A program made the position numbers and the translations under genes. From an uncultured Chryseolinea sp. (GTDB lineage: Bacteria > Bacteroidota > Bacteroidia > Cytophagales > Cyclobacteriaceae), in the NCBI GenBank assembly GCA_946478915.1, contig CAMLER010000133.1, forward strand, positions 1 through 10,078: 10,078 nt of DNA. Direction: 5' to 3'. The notes beneath the pieces are model-generated. The model was not told the origin of the DNA, ran no database searches, and was given only the letters and a program-made list of their open reading frames with translations. Of the stretch, positions 7,033 to 10,078 are shown piece after piece (the stretch's first letter is position 1; each line of letters opens with the position of its first letter).

Positions 7033-7243
7033 CAACATTTTGCCTGATAAAAACTTAGCGAAAAAAATGCGAATACATTTACGCTTTGCGTCATGGCGCC
7101 TTCGCGGTAATGTAAGCAACTGTCTATGCACCTAACTTGACAAGGTAGGATTAATGATAAGTGATGTACTATCATCATCATGCCTTAGCATTATTCCCTT
7201 CAACTCTGTTCTCTAGTGTTGAAACTCCCAATAAGAACCAACC

Positions 7244-7657
7244 CTACATTATACCCTCGATAAACTCGAAAAATTCATTCTTGAATTCAATAAAACTGGC
7301 ATCAAACGCCTCAAGCTCTAACATTGTGACATCGTGTTCTTTAAAATATTGAGTTTTTAACTCGTCCTTTGTCTTTAACATATCCGCAAGACGAATTTCG
7401 TGGTCGCGAAGTTTCTTTCGCAAGTCAATAATGAGCTCATCGCGATAGTAAATAATCAGACTTTGAAAATGACCGATTCTTTTCTTGCCTTCAACTTCTA
7501 TGACTCTCGGTGCATATTGATCCAATAGCTTCTGAAAGAAATTGAATTCGCGCTGCCAGTGAACGGTTGCAGAAATCCACGCCAGCGTCCTACGGTGTTT
7601 TTCGATTAGACTTGGCTGCAAAATGTAATTCCCGGTGATAGATGTAACAGAAATCAT
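7244..7657 (-). CDS. Unrecognised helical protein, 137 residues
   Basis: No family is recognised. The ORF is likely real because it starts with a normal ATG (7657), runs cleanly to a stop, and has a charged, strongly helical composition. Four helical stretches can be seen: about 15-50 (EKHRRTLAWISATVHWQREF and onward), 56-80, 82-104 and 106-135. It is rich in Glu, Lys, Phe and His (H21, H34, H63, H86, H108), with no signal peptide, membrane segment or cysteine. The E/H-rich bundle layout is reminiscent of haemerythrin-like or ferritin-like four-helix proteins, but no complete metal-binding motif can be shown, so that is only a thought. The gene converges on the OsmC gene across the inverted-repeat element and diverges from the AI-2E permease gene. 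Confidence 0.75.
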   Translation of the reverse strand: MISVTSITGNYILQPSLIEKHRRTLAWISATVHWQREFNFFQKLLDQYAPRVIEVEGKKRIGHFQSLIIYYRDELIIDLRKKLRDHEIRLADMLKTKDELKTQYFKEHDVTMLELEAFDASFIEFKNEFFEFIEGIM

Positions 7658-7690
7658 GGTTGTTCAATTATTATTTTGATCTCAAGATAT

Positions 7691-7705
7691 CCCGTTGTCC
7701 GTTGT
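7691..7705. repeat. CCGTTGT tandem duplication
   Basis: CCGTTGT occurs at 7692-7698 and again at 7699-7705, directly upstream of the helical-protein gene on the minus strand. It resembles the other short word tandems in the intergenic regions of this window. A further single copy of the related word TCCGTTGTG is at 10042-10050. Confidence 0.45.
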
Positions 7706-7718
7706 TGATTACTGACAA
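7705..7718. promoter_or_regulatory. Weak Fnr-like dyad upstream of the helical-protein gene
   Basis: TTGAT-TACT-GACAA matches the classical Fnr consensus TTGAT-N4-ATCAA at 8 of 10 positions and lies about 48 bp upstream of the minus-strand ATG at 7657. A match of this quality is expected about once by chance in the intergenic DNA of this window. Confidence 0.2.
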
Positions 7719-7781
7719 AATGCGGGTTTTATGAATGATTAATGTCATATTTTCCTCAACGCATGTTGGTGGTTGGGACTT

Positions 7782-7806
7782 ATAGAAACAAGGAATAGGA
7801 ATAAGG
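7782..7806. repeat. AGGAATA-word repeat, copy 2
   Basis: ATAGAAACAAGGAATAGG followed by AATAAGG is the second copy of the motif seen at 6840-6865, in the same orientation and about 940 bp away. The repeated presence suggests a dispersed genomic word rather than local low complexity. Confidence 0.5.
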
Positions 7807-7831
7807 TGAAGAGATTGATGGCCTATACCTA

Positions 7832-7873
7832 ATACCCCCGCGCTTTACAATTGTTCCTTGGGGTATCCTTTTT
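7832..7873 (+). terminator. Terminator-like hairpin with T tract, no plus-strand gene upstream
   Basis: ATACCCC (7832-7838) and GGGGTAT (7860-7866) form a perfect 7-bp stem followed by CCTTTTTC. The 21-nt loop contains the self-complementary ACAATTGT (7847-7854). No plus-strand gene lies between 6768 and here, so it is either a leader attenuator about 70 nt upstream of the AI-2E permease gene or the end of an unannotated short RNA. Confidence 0.4.
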
Positions 7874-7909
7874 CTGATCTTGATCATGCCTCTGCCTGAC
7901 ACATATCAG
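7874..7909. promoter_or_regulatory. Two adjacent dyads upstream of the AI-2E permease gene
   Basis: CTGAT-CTTG-ATCAT (7874-7887) contains the dyad TGATC-TT-GATCA and matches the Fnr consensus TTGAT-N4-ATCAA at 8 of 10 positions. CTGA-CACATA-TCAG (7896-7909) is a second dyad, whose reverse complement shares CTGATA-N3-GTCAG with the site upstream of the OsmC gene. They end 57 and 35 bp before ATG 7944. They are candidate operators of a Crp/Fnr-superfamily regulator. Confidence 0.35.
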
Positions 7910-7943
7910 AAATTGCTACGTCTATGTATCTATTTTTGCATCT

Positions 7944-9020
7944 ATGAACACTATTCATTCAACTAAATTAAGTAACCTCAATACCCTTCGCGTTTTGCAG
8001 TACATAGTGTTCGCGTCTATTATCCTTTATTTCGGCAAAGACATTTTCATTCCCATAAGCTTTTCCCTGTTGATCAGCTTTGTATTATATCCCATATGTG
8101 CCTGGCTTGAGAGAAAAGGTACTGGAAGACTTACGTCCATCTTGTTAGGGGTCACCCTTTTGATAATTGCTGGTATGCTGCTGCTGGCGCTTTTAATATA
8201 CCAGGTTGCCGGCTTCGCGCAAGAATTACCTGTGTTACAGGAAAAACTATTACGGTCTTTGCAAGACTTCAGTGGAATGCTTGTGGAGGTCGTAGGGATT
8301 TCATGGGAAAGACAACAGTCGGTGATCAAAGGCTTAACCGATCAATCGGCCACCGGCATCTTAAGTGTCGTAAGCGATGCTGCGAGTGCTTCAGCATTTT
8401 CACTGGTAATGCTTCTCCTCATTCCTGTTTATTCCGTGTTGATCCTGTATTACCGACGGCAATGGATGAACATTTTCTATCGCATTTTTCCGGACCAAAA
8501 GAAAGAAAGCTTGGAGGAAATAATTTCAATGACAATCAACACCTATTACAATTTCATAAAGGGGATGGCACTTGTGTATTTGATTGTCGGAATACTCAAT
8601 AGTATCGGACTTTTGGTGCTGGGAATACCGCATGCTATTCTTTTTGGGTTCATTGCATCCGTGCTAACATTTATTCCCTATGTGGGAATTATGGCAGGTT
8701 CCTTGCTACCCATAGCCGTAGCGTGGATTACCTATGATTCTATCTGGTACCCACTCGGAATAGTTGGGGTGTTTGCATTCGTGCAATATCTGGAAGCAAA
8801 CGTAATCTTTCCACTGGCGGTGAGCAACCGGTTGAATGTAAATACATTGGTAATGCTCGTTGCTGTTTTTGCGGGAAGCATTCTCTGGGGCCTCGCCGGA
8901 ATGATTTTATTTGTTCCTTTTGTAGGTATTGCGAAATTAATTGCAGATCACAATCCGGAATGGAAGACACTCTCCATGGTGTTGGGTAACGAGCCCGGGA
9001 GGATAAAGACAAAGAAGTAG
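7944..9020 (+). CDS. AI-2E family transporter (PerM/TqsA-like membrane permease)
   Basis: This 358-residue integral membrane protein has the usual layout of the AI-2E family. Hydrophobic segments lie at about 18-30, 33-55 and 63-90, then a soluble helical stretch (92-147), then segments at about 150-170, 205-258, 265-285 and 298-335. Family-typical sequences in the C-terminal half include LTFIPYVGIMAGSLLP (241-256), QYLEANVIFPLAVSNRLNVN (281-300) and GSILWGLAGMILFVPFVGIAK (311-331). The family name comes from a proposed role in autoinducer-2 export, but members have also been linked to Na+/H+ exchange and other transport, so the substrate cannot be stated. The ATG at 7944 is the only start that retains the first membrane segment and has no Shine-Dalgarno sequence. 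The universal stress protein gene follows 167 bp downstream on the same strand. Confidence 0.92.
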   Translation: MNTIHSTKLSNLNTLRVLQYIVFASIILYFGKDIFIPISFSLLISFVLYPICAWLERKGTGRLTSILLGVTLLIIAGMLLLALLIYQVAGFAQELPVLQEKLLRSLQDFSGMLVEVVGISWERQQSVIKGLTDQSATGILSVVSDAASASAFSLVMLLLIPVYSVLILYYRRQWMNIFYRIFPDQKKESLEEIISMTINTYYNFIKGMALVYLIVGILNSIGLLVLGIPHAILFGFIASVLTFIPYVGIMAGSLLPIAVAWITYDSIWYPLGIVGVFAFVQYLEANVIFPLAVSNRLNVNTLVMLVAVFAGSILWGLAGMILFVPFVGIAKLIADHNPEWKTLSMVLGNEPGRIKTKK

Positions 9021-9083
9021 TGGCATAGATCTCGGATTATACTTGCTTTTTCGTTACGGTGCGTTTCCATACCCACCTGACAC

Positions 9084-9101
9084 TCCAGGCGCTCACCTGG
9101 A
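9084..9101. other. Small hairpin in the permease/Usp intergenic region
   Basis: TCCAGG (9084-9089) and CCTGGA (9096-9101) form a perfect 6-bp stem with a 6-nt loop. No T run follows on the plus strand, so it is a poor terminator; on position alone it could modulate read-through from the permease gene into the stress-protein gene. Confidence 0.3.
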
Positions 9102-9126
9102 TCCTTGACAAAAATCATTTCTCAGT

Positions 9127-9140
9127 CTGATGATACTCAT
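9127..9140. promoter_or_regulatory. CTGAT-N4-CTCAT dyad upstream of the Usp gene
   Basis: CTGAT-GATA-CTCAT has the same left half-site and spacing as the dyads at 6219, 7874 and 7896 but a mismatch in the right half-site. It ends 47 bp before ATG 9188. It is included only because universal stress protein genes are often under Fnr/Anr-type control in other bacteria. Confidence 0.22.
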
Positions 9141-9187
9141 TCACAGTGACTCGGAGCATGCTCATTTTTGCTACACAACGAGCCGCC

Positions 9188-10024
9188 ATGAAAAAGATTC
9201 TAGTACCCTGTGATTTCACCCCTGCAGCAGAGGAAGCATTTCACTTTTCCACAAAAATCGCCGAAAAAAATGGGAGCGAAATTCATTTACTATATGTAAT
9301 TGACAGCTCCCTGGCCAACAACAGTGCATCAGAACTCTCCCATGTTGCCAGTTTCAATGGTGTCTTTATGCAAAAACTGGAGAATCAGCTACAAGAGAAA
9401 TTCCAGTCATTAAAAACGAAATATGATGCCGACAACATTTTCATGAATCTCAGCGTGGAACTCGGCTTACTTTCTCAAAACATTGAACGTTACATCACAA
9501 AAGAGAATATTGATCTGGTAGTGATGGGGACTAATGGGGCAAGCGGCTTAAAAGAAATATTTGTCGGGTCGAATACTGAAAAAATCGTGCGCCGGGCTAA
9601 GGTCCCTGTCGTTGCAGTTCCAATAGGATCATCAACGGAAAGGATAACAGATATCGTATTCCCAGTTGACCCCGCAGAGGATCCCACCAAGTATCTGAAA
9701 GAGTTGCGTTTCATTCAAAATTTATTCAAATCTAAACTGCAGGTGCTGTGGATCAACACACCGAAGATTTTCAAGTCAGATACCGAAGCATTCAATGACC
9801 TTCAGGAATTTGCCGAAGAATATCATCTTTGGGACTATAAGCTCAATGTACGGAGTGATCACACCGAACAGGAGGGCATTTTAAAATTTGCATCAGGAAT
9901 AAAAGGAGCGCTCATTTTCATGCCAACTCACGGTAGAGCGGGGCTTGCTCACTGGTTGACAGGAAGCATAACTGAAAATGTAGTTAACCATGTCGAATGC
10001 CCGGTATGGACCTGCTCAATTTAA
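9188..10024 (+). CDS. Universal stress protein with two tandem UspA domains
   Basis: This 278-residue cytosolic protein has two UspA domains. Domain 1 (about 1-147) begins MKKILVPCDF, with the conserved nucleotide-contacting D9, and holds the full ATP-binding motif G114-x2-G117-x9-G127-S128. Domain 2 (about 152-278) ends with the related PTHG-x9-GS at about 246-260, where the first glycine is replaced by P246, so its nucleotide binding may be altered. Two-domain proteins of this size are common in Bacteroidota. Usp proteins help cells survive starvation, low oxygen and other stress; the precise role here is unknown. The frame is open to a GTG at 9146 and an ATG at 9158, but ATG 9188 is preferred because the first beta strand of the domain normally starts right at the N-terminus. 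Confidence 0.93.
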   Translation: MKKILVPCDFTPAAEEAFHFSTKIAEKNGSEIHLLYVIDSSLANNSASELSHVASFNGVFMQKLENQLQEKFQSLKTKYDADNIFMNLSVELGLLSQNIERYITKENIDLVVMGTNGASGLKEIFVGSNTEKIVRRAKVPVVAVPIGSSTERITDIVFPVDPAEDPTKYLKELRFIQNLFKSKLQVLWINTPKIFKSDTEAFNDLQEFAEEYHLWDYKLNVRSDHTEQEGILKFASGIKGALIFMPTHGRAGLAHWLTGSITENVVNHVECPVWTCSI

Positions 10025-10028
10025 GGCA

Positions 10029-10059
10029 ATAGTATAGATAGTCCGTTGTGTTATACTAT
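10029..10059 (+). terminator. Hairpin just after the Usp gene
   Basis: ATAGTATA (10029-10036) and TATACTAT (10052-10059) form a perfect 8-bp stem with a 15-nt loop, starting 4 nt after the stop codon. The stem is AT-rich and followed only by CCTTTCTC, so it is a plausible but weak terminator. Confidence 0.4.
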
Positions 10060-10078
10060 GACCTTTCTCATTAATCTT

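Larger units (their letters stand above)
6820..7155. repeat. Nested inverted-repeat element, about 336 bp, MITE-like or structured RNA
   Basis: This fills most of the 476-bp gene-free stretch between convergent genes (6768-7243). Outer arms 6820-6843 and 7132-7155 are inverted copies matching at 21 of 24 positions, the outermost 11 perfectly. Inner arms begin TTACCGCGAAGGCGC at 6882-6896 and are mirrored at 7096-7110, continuing to 23 bp with two mismatches. A further 12-bp arm, ATGACGCAAAGC (6984-6995), is the perfect inverse of 7083-7094, so the right arm has two possible partners. Short tandems (TTGCAGC at 6943 and 6951; CCTGAAYGA at 6970 and 6979) and a GGCTGACC hairpin fill the middle. 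There is no convincing ORF and no clear target duplication. It may be a MITE-like or REP-like dispersed element, a bidirectional transcription barrier, or a non-coding RNA. Confidence 0.6.

Noticed and set aside
6866..7135. An 89-residue plus-strand reading frame, and an 80-residue minus-strand frame at 6939-7181, within the inverted-repeat element
   Set aside because: Both run through the inverted repeats and tandem words, have no recognisable domain and an implausible composition; the open frames are by-products of the repeat structure.
7161..7352. A 63-residue plus-strand reading frame
   Set aside because: It overlaps the antisense of the helical-protein gene, is Ser/Asn-rich low complexity, and has no supporting signal.
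7931..7938. TATTTTTG, a perfect TAnnTTTG -7 element just upstream of the AI-2E permease ATG
   Set aside because: It would place the transcription start at the start codon itself, and no TTG lies at the required 17-23 bp upstream (the nearest is 15 bp away), so it is more likely coincidence.
9105..9137. TTGACA at 9105-9110 as a promoter for the Usp gene
   Set aside because: No reasonable -10 hexamer lies 16-18 bp downstream; the nearest candidate, GATACT, is 21 bp away.
1..10078. CRISPR array, retron, diversity-generating element, toxin-antitoxin or defence system
   Set aside because: There are no regularly spaced direct repeats with unique spacers, no reverse transcriptase, and no nuclease or paired small toxin-like genes; all convincing ORFs belong to wall, transport or stress families except one orphan.

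Overview
The window looks like chromosomal DNA from a member of the Bacteroidota, probably a Cytophagales-type organism. The evidence is the gene set: a secreted GH3/serine-hydrolase fusion, a YkuD_2-type murein L,D-transpeptidase, a lipoprotein YcbB-type L,D-transpeptidase, a two-domain UspA protein and an AI-2E family permease. Most start codons also lack a Shine-Dalgarno sequence and sit behind AT-rich leaders, as is usual in that phylum. This taxonomic reading is an inference from family resemblance, not a database match.

Layout. Bases 1-263 hold no gene: a GC-rich repeat array resembling the end of an IS21-family element (about 1-61), a small structured stretch, and a degenerate TTTGAA tandem. 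Bases 264-3233 (minus) encode a 989-residue exported protein that joins a NagZ-like beta-N-acetylglucosaminidase to a beta-lactamase-fold serine hydrolase. Divergent from it, behind a sigma70-like promoter, is an exported L,D-transpeptidase (3423-4160, plus). It converges, with a 12-bp gap, on a minus-strand pair: a lipoprotein L,D-transpeptidase (4690-6114) and an FMN-binding split-barrel protein (4173-4619). An OsmC-like peroxidase (6291-6767, plus) diverges from that pair. Next comes a 476-bp gene-free stretch between convergent genes, with a nested inverted-repeat element (6820-7155). It is followed by an unrecognised 137-residue helical protein (7244-7657, minus), a 286-bp intergenic region with dyads and a terminator-like hairpin, an AI-2E family permease (7944-9020, plus) and a tandem-domain universal stress protein (9188-10024, plus).

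How the genes may work together. The left half is a peptidoglycan neighbourhood. The fusion protein would strip GlcNAc and then the peptide from muropeptides, and the two L,D-transpeptidases would cross-link or edit the wall. The right half is a general-stress neighbourhood: OsmC for organic hydroperoxides, the flavin split-barrel protein, the Usp protein and a membrane permease. Several intergenic regions carry dyads of the form CTGAT-N4-RTCA, loosely like Crp/Fnr-superfamily operators, which could tie the stress genes to one regulator; this is suggestive only.

No complete mobile element, CRISPR array, tRNA, rRNA or defence system is visible. The most unexplained structure is non-coding: the nested inverted-repeat element at 6820-7155 and several short word-like tandem repeats scattered through the intergenic regions.
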